A stretch of 64,000 bases of DNA from NCBI GenBank assembly GCA_024167805.1, contig CP099988.1:870001-934000 (forward strand), in the 5' to 3' direction. The notes under the pieces were generated by a model. The model saw only the letters and a program-made list of their open reading frames with translations, was not told the origin of the DNA and made no database searches. Of the stretch, positions 42,898 through 52,589 are shown piece by piece. This DNA is from Methanobacterium sp. ERen5 (GTDB lineage Archaea > Methanobacteriota > Methanobacteria > Methanobacteriales > Methanobacteriaceae). The position numbers and the translations under genes were made by a program. The number at the start of each line of letters is the position of its first letter. Position 1 is the stretch's first letter.

Positions 42898-42975
42898 AAA
42901 AACAGAAAACACAAAATTTTGCTATCACTATATAGAGCTACCCATCAGAAATCACAAAACCCCATAAACATCAAG
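42898..42975. repeat. Direct repeat copy 2 (78 bp)
   Basis: Identical to 42705-42782. Covers the last codons, stop (42952-42954) and the immediate downstream region of the intact minus-strand gene. Between the two copies, and in the whole 42583-42951 spacer, there is A-rich DNA without another coding frame. Confidence 0.9.
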
Positions 42976-43443
42976 TTTACCACTAATATGGTCATAAATT
43001 TCCTTAGTTAAACCAGTATTCCTAATAAAATCATTAGAATATCTAATATCTCCCCTTCTAGGGTTATCCTTTCTCATTACGTACATACAGATGGCAGTTA
43101 TGATCATGAGTGGATCTATTTTTCTTCCCTTTCCCCCTCGATAGAGTTTTCTAAAATCAACCTTAGATATTATTTCACGAGCCTTGTCTTTCTGCCCACC
43201 ACCCACAGGTAGTAGAACTTCATCTCCCTCTTCTCTTTTGGTCATTACAAGGGTGGGACTATGGCCAGTCATCATGAAATTACTTGCGACTACACTGAGC
43301 AATGCCAGTTTTTCATTCAAACGGAAATCTTCTTCGGCAGTTTTTTCATGGTATGGTTTGTACCTTTCGTACTTGATGATTTTTTTCTCGATTCTGGAAA
43401 TTTTCGACTCGTCATCAAGAAAGATATGTTTTCGTTTTTTCAA
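42952..43443 (-). CDS. Unknown protein with duplicated 3' end
   Basis: 163 residues, basic, predicted cytoplasmic. The TTG start at 43443 has GGTG seven bases upstream; an in-frame ATG further out lacks a site. An N-terminal charged helix region ([20 protein letters not shown]) is followed by [24 protein letters not shown], a Gly-rich [15 protein letters not shown], and [26 protein letters not shown] recognise no family; nothing points to a DDE transposase. A partial second copy of its 3' end lies just downstream, which fits an accessory locus. Confidence 0.6.
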   Translation of the reverse strand: MKKRKHIFLDDESKISRIEKKIIKYERYKPYHEKTAEEDFRLNEKLALLSVVASNFMMTGHSPTLVMTKREEGDEVLLPVGGGQKDKAREIISKVDFRKLYRGGKGRKIDPLMIITAICMYVMRKDNPRRGDIRYSNDFIRNTGLTKEIYDHISGKLDVYGVL

Positions 43444-43746
43444 AGTTAAGCACCCCGAATTTCTGATTAGTATTTTTTGATTTAACATTCATATAATGGT
43501 TGTTGGTACCAAAAATTTCAAAGATAATAATCTTAAATCCTCAAAAAATCTGCAAATTCATCACGAACTCTCATGAATAAAACTGCCAATCCAAAGATAT
43601 GAGCTAGTTAAATAATTAATCAGTGTTAACACTGCCACTAAATTAGGTTTATCAGCTCATTGTTTTGTATGGAATAAGAAGAAAAAACATATAATTCTAG
43701 AGGTACAAAATAATAACAACAATAATTATAATGGGGGTCATAAATC

Positions 43747-44265
43747 GTGGAAAAAAATCAATACCTAATGCCGGTAATAATCGTCCTGGTAGTAATTATA
43801 GCATTAATTTTAGCATTGAGTGTTTCAGGTAACAACACATTTAATACAGGGACTGTATCATTCCAATATCCTAACTCTTGGTCGCAAGACAGCTTAGTTG
43901 GTAATTTCAGTAATAGTTCTACATATTCATCTGTTACTTTAACAACTAATTACGCAGATTCAAATGGTAAACCCCAACCCACATATATTGTGTTACAAAT
44001 GCAAGAAAAGGCAACTGGTTCATTGAACCTTCCAAGTACCAACAACATACTTTTAAACACCACAAACTCATCAGTAGCTTCAACAACTGTGAACAATATA
44101 ACAGCTTCACAGGTTGGCAGTGTTGGAAATAATATAGCCAGTAAATACACCATAATAGACAAAGACAATAATTATTACTTGATAACCTACATTTGTCCTA
44201 GATTTGCATTGAACCAAACTGAACAAGCCTACAATAATTTACTGCAAACCTTGAAAATCAGTTAG
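43747..44265 (+). CDS. Membrane-anchored PsbP-like surface protein
   Basis: 172 residues. One N-terminal membrane anchor (residues 8-27, IVLVVIIALILALSV); the rest is extracellular, Ser/Thr/Asn-rich with many N-x-S/T sites. TGTVSFQYPNSWSQDSL resembles the opening of PsbP-like domains, and the end TEQAYNNLLQTLKIS also fits. GTG start after GGGGGT. Function unknown; small archaeal PsbP-like proteins are typical surface components in Methanobacterium. Confidence 0.7.
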   Translation: MEKNQYLMPVIIVLVVIIALILALSVSGNNTFNTGTVSFQYPNSWSQDSLVGNFSNSSTYSSVTLTTNYADSNGKPQPTYIVLQMQEKATGSLNLPSTNNILLNTTNSSVASTTVNNITASQVGSVGNNIASKYTIIDKDNNYYLITYICPRFALNQTEQAYNNLLQTLKIS

Positions 44266-44339
44266 AAAAACTGGTTTCAAACCTTTATTTATTATTTTTT
44301 TAGTAATTTTTTTAAAGATTTCAATACATAATTAATAAT

Positions 44340-45281
44340 ATGAAATCTGGAAAAATAAGTTCAAGTATTATAATTGTAACTATGCTTGTTTTATTTATTT
44401 TAATATCCACTGTGGCAGCACATCAGCCCAGAGTGGAAACAGGAATCAATACTTCAATGAGCAATCCCATCATCATTGAAAACCCTGAAATTTCCCAAGC
44501 TTTTTACAGCACACTTCATGGCAGTCCAGAATACTACAAAATCAGTTCAGATGCTCCATTCAAATTTTACCTCAATCTTTTAGTACCACAGAGTCCGGGA
44601 ATTCCAGCAGATTTTATTTCTGCACAAGTTCTAGACACAAATGGAAACATTCTCTTAACACTAAATGGAACTAATTCCACTTGGACATCCTACTTCGAAG
44701 AATTTGGTGGAGATTATTATCTCAAGGGACCTGAAGTCACTGAACAACTTCCTGCAGGGGATTACTACATAAAAATATTCAACGCTGAAAATCAGGGCAA
44801 ATACAACATAGCAGTCGGAGAGACAGAATCCTTTCCTGTTGATGAATCGCTAAAAGCCCTAGTTACCATACCCATACTCAAAGAACAGTTCTTTGGAAAA
44901 CCCGTTACTAAACTCTTCTTAGAATTCCTTGGACTAATATTTGCACTTGGATCTACAATGGTACTCTACTTCATGCTTATTAAAGCCCGAAAATCAGAGG
45001 AAATAACCCAATTAACAATTAAAGTCCATTCACTGTTAAAACCCATGATGTGGATTGGAATCTTAATAACAGCAGTTGTATGGTCATATGTGATGTACAA
45101 AGATCCCTTAAACATTGTTGGAATAGTGAACAGCCTAATATTTGTTGTTATACTGTTGTTAAGCTGGTACAATGGTAAAAAATTCGCAACTATTCAACTA
45201 AACAAATTACCCCTCTTCAGCATGACACTACTTGTAGTTCTGTGGTGGTTGTTTGTTTATGCTTCAATAGCCATCATTTAA
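44340..45281 (+). CDS. Membrane protein with extracellular beta domain
   Basis: 313 residues. A signal sequence (residues ~8-26), an extracellular beta-sandwich-like domain (residues ~30-165, with a prepeptidase C-terminal-like ending LPAGDYYIKIFNAENQGKYNIAVGE), then about four membrane helices (from residue ~195). Family not recognised. It could be a receptor or transporter accessory protein. Transcribed with the PsbP-like gene upstream or independently; the 74-bp gap has T-rich DNA. Confidence 0.65.
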   Translation: MKSGKISSSIIIVTMLVLFILISTVAAHQPRVETGINTSMSNPIIIENPEISQAFYSTLHGSPEYYKISSDAPFKFYLNLLVPQSPGIPADFISAQVLDTNGNILLTLNGTNSTWTSYFEEFGGDYYLKGPEVTEQLPAGDYYIKIFNAENQGKYNIAVGETESFPVDESLKALVTIPILKEQFFGKPVTKLFLEFLGLIFALGSTMVLYFMLIKARKSEEITQLTIKVHSLLKPMMWIGILITAVVWSYVMYKDPLNIVGIVNSLIFVVILLLSWYNGKKFATIQLNKLPLFSMTLLVVLWWLFVYASIAII

Positions 45282-45424
45282 ATTCAACAAATATTTTTCC
45301 TTTTTTTTAAATAAATATTAAACCCTTTATCAACAAATTGTTTCTGTGAATGGAAAATTTATGTTAGAAAGATGTTAATATCTGATATGCTAGAAAAAAG
45401 TGATCTGATAAAGGTGAAACTACT

Positions 45425-45868
45425 TTGAATATATTTGTATCAATTCTATTTGTGTTTTTAGCCAGTGTGCTGGAATTGTGGCTATCAATACCTCTTGGAC
45501 TTGTTTTAAAACTTAATCCCATATTAATCATTGTTGCAGCAGCTGCAGGATCCATTGTATCTGCCTTTTTAGTGGTGACCTTGGGAGAGGGAGTGAGAAA
45601 ATGGTTCATAAAATGGAGGTATGGATCTGGATCAATTGAACATGGCCGAATATATAATATCTGGAATAAATATGGCATAATTGGTTTGGGATTGTTGTCA
45701 CCGTTACTATTCGGAGCCCCACTTGGAGCAGCTATAGGTGTGGGACTTGGAGCATCTAAAAACAGATTATTGCTCTGGATGTCTATTGGAATAGTTATAT
45801 GGAGCGTTGTATTGACTTTAGTTGCATTTTATGGTTGGTTGAATATAGAATCCTTCACAAACAAATAG
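45425..45868 (+). CDS. Small multidrug export family membrane protein
   Basis: 147 residues with about four membrane helices, matching the Sm_multidrug_ex family (LELWLSIPLGLVLKLNPILI, GIIGLGLLSPLLFGAPLGAAIG). The name derives from a bacterial report; the transport role is uncertain. TTG start with AAGGTG eight bases upstream. Confidence 0.75.
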   Translation: MNIFVSILFVFLASVLELWLSIPLGLVLKLNPILIIVAAAAGSIVSAFLVVTLGEGVRKWFIKWRYGSGSIEHGRIYNIWNKYGIIGLGLLSPLLFGAPLGAAIGVGLGASKNRLLLWMSIGIVIWSVVLTLVAFYGWLNIESFTNK

Positions 45869-46158
45869 TATCCCAAGAAATACTTTTAAACACAACAAAT
45901 CCTAAGAGTTTGTTCTGGAGTTTTTGGGTTTATAACGTTTGAATCTAAATTAAACTATCTTCATCGTATGAAACCTTCAGAATAAGTTTATCTATCTAGA
46001 ATGATTTAATTTGATTAGATCGAAACATTTAATAGTATTATAAGCAAACTTTCTTTAAAGATAATAACAGGTCATGAAATTGGAAATGTATTGATTTTAG
46101 AATAAATTAACATGGCACAATTCACGTTATATTAACGATATTTTAAAAGGTGTTTTAA

Positions 46159-47262
46159 TTGGAGAAGATAAAAGTTGCGATAGTCGGTATTGGTAATTGT
46201 GCAAGCTCACTAATCCAAGGAATTCATTATTACGAAGATAAGAATCCTGATGAAGCCATTGGGCTCATGCACTGGGACATAGGAGGTTACAAACCTTCTG
46301 ACATAGAAGTTGTAGCTGCCTTTGACATTGACTGTAGAAAAGTAGGCAAAGATGTAAGCGAAGCTATTTTTGCAAAACCCAACTGTACCCAAGTTTTCTG
46401 TAGTGATATCCCTGAGAATGGAGTAGAAGTAGCCATGGGAAAAATTTTAGATGGTGTAGCTCCGCACATGGCAGACCATAAAAAGGAATTCGCATTTGTA
46501 GTTTCAGATGCAAAGGAAAATGAAAAAGAAGAAGTTGTGAAGATCATAAAGGACAGTGGAGCAGATGTTCTGCTTAACTACTTACCTGTGGGTTCTGAAG
46601 AAGCCACAAGATTTTATGCACAGTGCGCCTTGGATGCAGGAGTTGCATTCATAAACAACATGCCTGTGTTTATAGTGAGTAACCCAGAATGGGCAGCTAA
46701 ATTCGAGGCAAAAGGAATTCCAATTGTTGGAGATGATATTAAAGCACAGATAGGTGCAACAATCACCCATAGGACCCTAGCAAACCTGTTTCGTGATAGG
46801 GGTGTGAAGCTCGAAAGAACCTACCAACTCAACACAGGAGGTAACACAGACTTCCTTAACATGTTAAATAGAAGCAGGCTTGATTCTAAAAAAGAATCAA
46901 AAACTGAAGCTGTTCAATCTGTACTCGACGAAAGGTTGGAAGATGAAAATATTCACATAGGCCCAAGTGACTATGTAACTTGGCAGAAAGATAATAAACT
47001 ATGCTTCCTCAGAATGGAAGGAAAAACATTCGGTGATGTTCCAATGAATATAGAACTCAGATTGAGTGTTGAAGACTCACCAAATTCTGCAGGTTGTGTT
47101 ATAGATGCAATACGGTGCTGTAAACTTGCACTCGAAAGAGGTGTTGGTGGACAGTTAAAATCAATCTCAGCCTACACAATGAAACATCCTCCAGAACAGT
47201 TCCCAGATGATCTGGCCAAGAAAATGGTTGATGAATTCATTGAAGGTGAAAGGGAAAGGTAA
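46159..47262 (+). CDS. ino1: myo-Inositol-1-phosphate synthase
   Basis: 367 residues. Converts glucose 6-phosphate to inositol 1-phosphate for archaeal inositol lipids. NAD-binding motif VAIVGIGNCASSLIQG at the N terminus; active-site region GDDIKAQIGATITHR, NTGGNTDFLNM and KESKTEAVQSVL; PNSAGCVIDAIRCCKLAL near the end. Prokaryotic-length form. TTG start with AAGGTG. The 290-bp spacer upstream holds the promoter and nothing else I can identify. Confidence 0.93.
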   Translation: MEKIKVAIVGIGNCASSLIQGIHYYEDKNPDEAIGLMHWDIGGYKPSDIEVVAAFDIDCRKVGKDVSEAIFAKPNCTQVFCSDIPENGVEVAMGKILDGVAPHMADHKKEFAFVVSDAKENEKEEVVKIIKDSGADVLLNYLPVGSEEATRFYAQCALDAGVAFINNMPVFIVSNPEWAAKFEAKGIPIVGDDIKAQIGATITHRTLANLFRDRGVKLERTYQLNTGGNTDFLNMLNRSRLDSKKESKTEAVQSVLDERLEDENIHIGPSDYVTWQKDNKLCFLRMEGKTFGDVPMNIELRLSVEDSPNSAGCVIDAIRCCKLALERGVGGQLKSISAYTMKHPPEQFPDDLAKKMVDEFIEGERER

Positions 47263-47354
47263 AAACCTCCCTCATCCATAATTTTTTTTAAATTTAAATT
47301 ACAAATTTTTATCATAGCTTTTTTTACCACTTAAATTGTAGTTGGGGCAGATCA

Positions 47355-48938
47355 ATGAAGCAAAAAACTGATTTAAACAAACTTCAAATTATCATCCCTG
47401 CCATCGCAATATTTTTAATCACCCTAATTCCCACCTTGACACATAAATGGCCACTCAGTTGGGATGTGATCTACCATGTTCTGTATGCAGAAGTGTATAC
47501 CCAGTATGGTTTTGTTCTTGTCAATCCGCTCCTAGGTTCGCCTGTTGGTCTAAAAATAGCATATCCTCCACTTTTCCATTTCTTAATTGCATTCCTTGGA
47601 ACTGTTTTTCATCAGGGGTACATGTTGATTGCTAGGGTGATGCAACCATTCCTTGCATTCTTTGTTGTGCTGTCTGTAAGTTACGTTGGAAAAAAATTCT
47701 ACGGCAACTTGGCTGGAATTTCAGCGGGATTTTTGATGATCTCCAGCTATATCATATACAGAATAATGCTACCCGTGCCCGAAAATCTAGCACTTATATT
47801 TCTACCGTTGGCTGTTTACTTTTACTACAGCTCAGTGAAGAACAGAAATTTAAAGTACGCATTTATAGCAGGAATTTTAATGTTGCTAATAGCTGCAACC
47901 CATCAAGCAGCACTATTATGCCTTTTCATCGTGATAAGTTCCATGACCATTGTAGATATCCTATTTTATCGTGAATTATCTATTTTCAAGAATTATGGGG
48001 CGTTCATATCATCCATGTTAATTATTGTGGTGGCTGGTGTATTAGCCCTTGCAATATTCAAACCAGAACTGTTTCAGAACATTCTTGATCAGGGCATCAG
48101 TGCCACCCTTGGTTACAGCACATCAATTAATTACACCATCCAGCTGAGTCCATTGAAGTATTTACAGTACTTTGGTGTGTTGGTAACATTGTTTGCATTG
48201 ATAGGTACCTATTTTGCTGTGAAATTAAGAAGAAGGAAGGATATTTACATATTTACTTGGATAGTTTCTCTTTTGTTGCTCAGTAACGCATATCTAATAG
48301 GTATTAATGTGCTTGCACCGAGGCTTCTCATTTATATTGTGATTCCATTATCAATACTCGGAGGATTTGGGGTTAAAAATATTTACAACCGACTTAAAAC
48401 TACAGAACGCTTCTCATCCGAAAAATTCAGATCCATGTTTCTATTGGTTTTGTTCTCACTTGCAGTGGTGTTTGGAATCCTAACAGCCGCCAATCCTACA
48501 ATGGGAACTTTCTCAGCTAAAACTGAATTTGGATCTGTGCAAATTGCACCACCTTCAGAATCCGAAGTTGAACTTGCAGACTGGTTTAAAATGAACGGTA
48601 ACAAAAATCAGTCCATACTGATACAAAATATTTACACTGGAATTTTCATTGCAGAGCAAACCGGAATGCCTATAAATTTCGGATTCGAATATCTTAACTC
48701 TAGCACGCCCAGATCATTTTTTGACATCGGAAATGTTGGTTACATTGTTTATGATAAAAGGCTGGTGCTACCAAATCAAAATGCGAGCTTAAACGAATCA
48801 AAAGTAACTACAGAACTTTATCCCCTATTTTACTTCAATCAAAAGTATTATAATGATTTAAATTTAACTCAACCCAGTTATTTTAAGGTGGTTTATGAAA
48901 ATTATGATTTTATAGTCTGTCAGAAACAAAACAGTTGA
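47355..48938 (+). CDS. GT-C type membrane glycosyltransferase-like protein
   Basis: 527 residues with about eleven membrane helices in the first ~390 residues and an extracellular C-terminal domain with several N-x-S/T sites. The first loop contains LSWDVIYHVLYAEVY, with the Asp typical of GT-C lipid-linked sugar transferases, and GLKIAYPPLFHF. It is probably involved in protein or lipid glycosylation. It follows ino1 after 92 bases, but a shared pathway is not evident. Confidence 0.7.
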   Translation: MKQKTDLNKLQIIIPAIAIFLITLIPTLTHKWPLSWDVIYHVLYAEVYTQYGFVLVNPLLGSPVGLKIAYPPLFHFLIAFLGTVFHQGYMLIARVMQPFLAFFVVLSVSYVGKKFYGNLAGISAGFLMISSYIIYRIMLPVPENLALIFLPLAVYFYYSSVKNRNLKYAFIAGILMLLIAATHQAALLCLFIVISSMTIVDILFYRELSIFKNYGAFISSMLIIVVAGVLALAIFKPELFQNILDQGISATLGYSTSINYTIQLSPLKYLQYFGVLVTLFALIGTYFAVKLRRRKDIYIFTWIVSLLLLSNAYLIGINVLAPRLLIYIVIPLSILGGFGVKNIYNRLKTTERFSSEKFRSMFLLVLFSLAVVFGILTAANPTMGTFSAKTEFGSVQIAPPSESEVELADWFKMNGNKNQSILIQNIYTGIFIAEQTGMPINFGFEYLNSSTPRSFFDIGNVGYIVYDKRLVLPNQNASLNESKVTTELYPLFYFNQKYYNDLNLTQPSYFKVVYENYDFIVCQKQNS

Positions 48939-49066
48939 TTCAGTGCCGGATATCCTTTTGAACATTATTCAAATTTCGAATTTGAAACACGATATATTGA
49001 AAGTTTAGTGTGAGATAACAGCGGTTAGAGAATTTTATTGCCAAATATATAAGGAAGTTCGGACTA

Positions 49067-49074
49067 TTTATATA
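49067..49074 (+). promoter_or_regulatory. Putative TATA box of pycB
   Basis: TTTATATA about 40 bases before the pycB ATG, giving a start point near 49096. A second candidate (AAATATATAAGG, 49043-49054) lies 20 bases earlier. The 164-bp spacer has no other feature. Confidence 0.5.
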
Positions 49075-49114
49075 AAGACATTGGTAGAAATCCAAGCTTA
49101 TTGTGAGGGTCAAA

Positions 49115-50827
49115 ATGAAAAAGATAAAGATCATTGAAACAGCATTTCGAGATGCGCATCAATCACTCCTTGCCACAAGGATGAGAACCCGAGATATGCT
49201 ACCCATTGCTGAAAAAATGGATAGTGTGGGATTTTTCTCCTTGGAAGCATGGGGAGGTGCTACCTTTGATACTTGTATACGGTATTTGAACGAGGATCCA
49301 TGGGAACGCCTTACACAGCTCAAAGAAGTGGTCAAAAAAACACCACTACAGATGTTACTACGAGGACAGAACCTAGTAGGATACAAACATTACCCCGACG
49401 ATGTAGTGAGAAGCTTCGTTGAAAAATCATATGAAAATGGAATTGATGTTTTCAGGATATTCGATGCTTTAAACGATATAAGAAACATGGAACTTTCAAT
49501 AAAAGTTGCAAAGGAACAAGGAGCACATGTTCAAGGAACCATCAGTTACACAACAAGTCCATTCCATACTATTGAAAAATATGTGGAAATTGCCAAGGAA
49601 CTTGAAGCTGTTGGCTGTGATTCAGTCACAATAAAGGACATGGCAGGACTCATTACTCCACATGATACATTTGAACTAGTAACAACCTTAAAAGAAGAAA
49701 CAGATCTCTTAATAAACCTGCACTGCCACTGTACAAGTGGAATGACACCAATGAGTTACTACGCAGCATGCCAGGCAGGAGTAGACCTTCTTGATACTGC
49801 CATATCCCCACTTTCATGGGGAGCTTCCCAACCACCAACAGAAAGTGTTGTAGCCGCCCTTGAAGGAACAGAGTATTCCACAGGGCTAGATCTTAAAACG
49901 TTGAGCGAAATAAAGAAGTACTTCGAGGGAATAAGAAAGAAATATAGTAGTTTAATAGACCCAATTTCTGAGAAAGTCGATACAGATGTTCTTCTTTACC
50001 AGATACCTGGAGGAATGCTTTCAAACTTCGTATCCCAACTAAAAGAACAAAATGCTCTTGACCAATACGAAGATGTACTTAAAGAGGTTCCCAAAGTTCG
50101 TGCTGATCTTGGATATCCTCCACTCGTGACTCCAACAAGCCAAATAGTGGCAATACAGGCAGTGATGAATGTTCTTGGTGGAGAAAGGTATAAAAGTGTT
50201 TCAAAAGAAGTTAAAGATTATATAAAAGGCTACTATGGCAGACCACCATCTCCAGTTAACCCTGAAATTGCCGAACTCATCATAGGGGATGCAGAGGTTA
50301 TAGACAGTAGACCTGGGGATCTTTTAGAGTACGAACTCGAAAAATACAAGTCTGAAGGAGAAAAGCTGGGCATCATCAAAAAGGACGAAGATGTTTTGAC
50401 CTACGCACTTTACCCTGCTGTGGCCCCTAAATTTTTAAGGGGAGAACTGGTTGAAGAACCACTTGAAAAACCAAGGGAAACAGAGAGTTCATCTCCTTCC
50501 TCACTTCCAACAGAGTACAATGTCGAAGTTGACGGGGAAATGTTTGATGTGAAGGTTGTTCCTACAGGTTACATGGAAATAGAATCCAGCAATAAAGCAC
50601 CTAGTGGGCCTGTTGAAGGAGGAGTACCTTCAAGCATGCAAGGAATGATACTCAAACTTAAAGTTGCGACTGGCGACAAGGTCAATGCGGGAGATATTGT
50701 TGCTGTGCTCGAAGCAATGAAAATGGAAAATGATGTTCATGCTCCTGAATCCGGTACTGTTGAAGATATTTACATACAGGAAGGAGACACTGTTACAGCT
50801 GGACAAACCCTTATGGTAATTAAATAA
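49115..50827 (+). CDS. pycB: Pyruvate carboxylase subunit B
   Basis: 570-residue carboxyltransferase and biotin carrier of the two-subunit archaeal pyruvate carboxylase, which makes oxaloacetate for the incomplete reductive TCA path. TIM-barrel active site: ETAFRDAHQSLLATRMRT, EAWGGATFD, the metal ligands in LHCHCTSGM and the carbamylated Lys in SVTIKDMAGL. The biotinyl domain is at the end with EAMKMEND. I chose ATG 49115 over GTG 49103 because GAGGG sits between them. PycA is not in the window. Confidence 0.95.
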   Translation: MKKIKIIETAFRDAHQSLLATRMRTRDMLPIAEKMDSVGFFSLEAWGGATFDTCIRYLNEDPWERLTQLKEVVKKTPLQMLLRGQNLVGYKHYPDDVVRSFVEKSYENGIDVFRIFDALNDIRNMELSIKVAKEQGAHVQGTISYTTSPFHTIEKYVEIAKELEAVGCDSVTIKDMAGLITPHDTFELVTTLKEETDLLINLHCHCTSGMTPMSYYAACQAGVDLLDTAISPLSWGASQPPTESVVAALEGTEYSTGLDLKTLSEIKKYFEGIRKKYSSLIDPISEKVDTDVLLYQIPGGMLSNFVSQLKEQNALDQYEDVLKEVPKVRADLGYPPLVTPTSQIVAIQAVMNVLGGERYKSVSKEVKDYIKGYYGRPPSPVNPEIAELIIGDAEVIDSRPGDLLEYELEKYKSEGEKLGIIKKDEDVLTYALYPAVAPKFLRGELVEEPLEKPRETESSSPSSLPTEYNVEVDGEMFDVKVVPTGYMEIESSNKAPSGPVEGGVPSSMQGMILKLKVATGDKVNAGDIVAVLEAMKMENDVHAPESGTVEDIYIQEGDTVTAGQTLMVIK

Positions 50828-50863
50828 TAATTACCCCTCTTTTTTTATTTAAAGGTGTATTTT

Positions 50864-51241
50864 ATGGCCAAAACTAAGAAAGAATTATTAGATGATGTTC
50901 TGGCAGGGATTTTGCAGGTTGGTCAAATTAAGGCTTGTGGAATTGTATCCAAAGAAGGTCTTCTCATAGATTCTAGAACTCCTCCAGATGTTGATGCAAG
51001 AATATTTTCCGCACTTTGTTCAACAATAATGGGTGCTGCAGAAGCAGCTTCTGGACAATTGAACACTGGTAGTGTCGATCAAATATCCGTAAAAACAGAA
51101 AAAGGTACAATTGTACTGTTACCTGCAGGTTCAAAGGCCATATTAACTGCATTAACTGAACCCGAAGCACAGTTAGGCTTAATTTTATTTGAGATGGAAT
51201 CTCGCGCTTTGCAAGTGAATGAGATCTTGAATAAAATTTAA
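50864..51241 (+). CDS. Roadblock/LC7 domain protein
   Basis: 125-residue roadblock/LC7 (MglB-like) protein: [15 protein letters not shown] opening, [20 protein letters not shown], then [22 protein letters not shown]. Such dimers regulate small GTPases in bacteria and eukaryotes; in methanogens partners are unknown. Start at ATG 50864, supported by AAAGGTG. A T7 tract (50840-50846) separates it from pycB, and it converges on the V4R gene with a 15-bp gap. Confidence 0.85.
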   Translation: MAKTKKELLDDVLAGILQVGQIKACGIVSKEGLLIDSRTPPDVDARIFSALCSTIMGAAEAASGQLNTGSVDQISVKTEKGTIVLLPAGSKAILTALTEPEAQLGLILFEMESRALQVNEILNKI

Positions 51242-51256
51242 TTGAAGTAGGTTCAT

Positions 51257-51874
51257 TCATTCCAATGTTACTTCAAATTGGCAAAATGAGTAACCATTGG
51301 TCCAGCATCTTACTTCTTTTGCACTGACATCTTTTTTTGTCATTTCTGTTAGTATTCCGGTTATCATACCTGCTTCAAAAATGCAGGTGGGTTTACCAAT
51401 GTTGGGCAAACAGGCACATTCAATGCATTCATACACCCTCAGATCCAGTACAGTATTTCCATTTATCTCCTCTTCATCCACGATATCCAATATTCCAAAT
51501 TTGTAATCCAAAAGGAAGGAAACCAGATCATCAAAGTCCGTTACTAATTTTTGTTTAATTAGATTAGATCCAAATTCCATTCCACCAACATAATTGGCTC
51601 CCCTTACACTTTTTGATAATATTTCAGGGGTGTTGAAATGACCCATTCTAAACGTGCTTGCATATTTTTCGTCTGAACACGATATTGAAGCAAAAACAGG
51701 TCTTTTAGGATTTATAATGTGGCTTAACTCTAATTTACCCTCTATTCCAGGCCTAGGGCCGGTTAATGTGTCACCGACACATTTTTCAACTTCAATTTCG
51801 TTGGCTGCAAGTTCCCTGTAATTTTTTATAGCCTTTTTAAACTTCCCTTTTTCCAAACCCTTAACCCCCTTCAA
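51257..51874 (-). CDS. V4R-domain protein
   Basis: 205 residues ending in a V4R (4-vinyl reductase) small-molecule-binding domain: ECIECACLPNIGKPTCIFEAG, ITGILTEMTKK, EVRCWTNGYSFCQFEV. The cluster of Cys (ECIECAC, TC, RC, FC) is the usual metal-binding set. The middle resembles the methanogen form (GGMEFGSNLIKQKLV). V4R proteins sense ligands in regulators; target unknown. The TTG start lies ten bases after queC's stop. Confidence 0.8.
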   Translation of the reverse strand: MKGVKGLEKGKFKKAIKNYRELAANEIEVEKCVGDTLTGPRPGIEGKLELSHIINPKRPVFASISCSDEKYASTFRMGHFNTPEILSKSVRGANYVGGMEFGSNLIKQKLVTDFDDLVSFLLDYKFGILDIVDEEEINGNTVLDLRVYECIECACLPNIGKPTCIFEAGMITGILTEMTKKDVSAKEVRCWTNGYSFCQFEVTLE

Positions 51875-51884
51875 AAAGTTAGCA

Positions 51885-52571
51885 TCATAAATCTTCAGAA
51901 TAAATTGTTTTATCTTCTACACCTGCATTTATAAATGCTCTTTTACGTCTCATACATGATTCACACACACCACAATGGTAATTTAAACCCTTGTAACAGG
52001 AATAACTTAATTCCATAGGAGCTCCAATACTGTCACCATATTCAACTATTTCGTTCTTGTTCATGCCAATTAAAGGAGCTTCTATTTTGATCTCATCGAA
52101 GGAACCAACTTCCAGCACAGTGTTGAATGCTTCTAAAAATTCTTTTGAGTTATCAGGAAAAGTTGCTGCCTCTTCAAGATCCCAACCTACTATTATGATG
52201 CTGGCATTCTCAGCCTCAGCAAATGAATTGGCTATGGCAGTGAAAACAACATTTCTTCCAGGTACCCAAACACTCTTAGCTGTTTTTAAGGCTGATTCCA
52301 TATCATCAAGCTCACTGTCTTCAGGTTCGGGAATAGATTCATCGGATGTTAGTGCGGAATTCCCTAATTCTGCAAGCCATGGTAGTTCAATTATGGTATG
52401 TTCTGCACCCAGTTCTTTACAAACTGCTTTTGCAGATTTAATTTCCATCTCAGCACTTTTCTGGCCGTAGTTAAATGTTAATGCATGTATTTGGTAATCT
52501 TCTTTAAACTTCGTACTCGCAACTGTGGAATCAAGTCCACCTGAAAGTACTGTTATTGCCTTCTTCTTCAT
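51885..52571 (-). CDS. queC: 7-cyano-7-deazaguanine synthase QueC
   Basis: 228 residues. ATP-dependent conversion of CDG to preQ0, precursor of archaeosine in tRNA. PP-loop VLSGGLDSTVAS at residue 9; zinc site near the C terminus with YSCYKG, HCGVCESCMRR. GRNVVFTAIANSFAE is a family marker. It lies 18 bases after larC on the same strand. Confidence 0.96.
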   Translation of the reverse strand: MKKKAITVLSGGLDSTVASTKFKEDYQIHALTFNYGQKSAEMEIKSAKAVCKELGAEHTIIELPWLAELGNSALTSDESIPEPEDSELDDMESALKTAKSVWVPGRNVVFTAIANSFAEAENASIIIVGWDLEEAATFPDNSKEFLEAFNTVLEVGSFDEIKIEAPLIGMNKNEIVEYGDSIGAPMELSYSCYKGLNYHCGVCESCMRRKRAFINAGVEDKTIYSEDL

Positions 52572-52589
52572 TCAAGCACCCTTTTTTGG

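Noticed and set aside
42952..43443. Transposase or insertion sequence
   Set aside because: No DDE/DEDD motif, terminal inverted repeats or target duplications; the direct repeat is a 3'-end duplication, not an IS boundary.
49103..49114. GTG start for pycB at 49103
   Set aside because: It overlaps the GAGGG ribosome site that serves ATG 49115, which also gives the usual N terminus.
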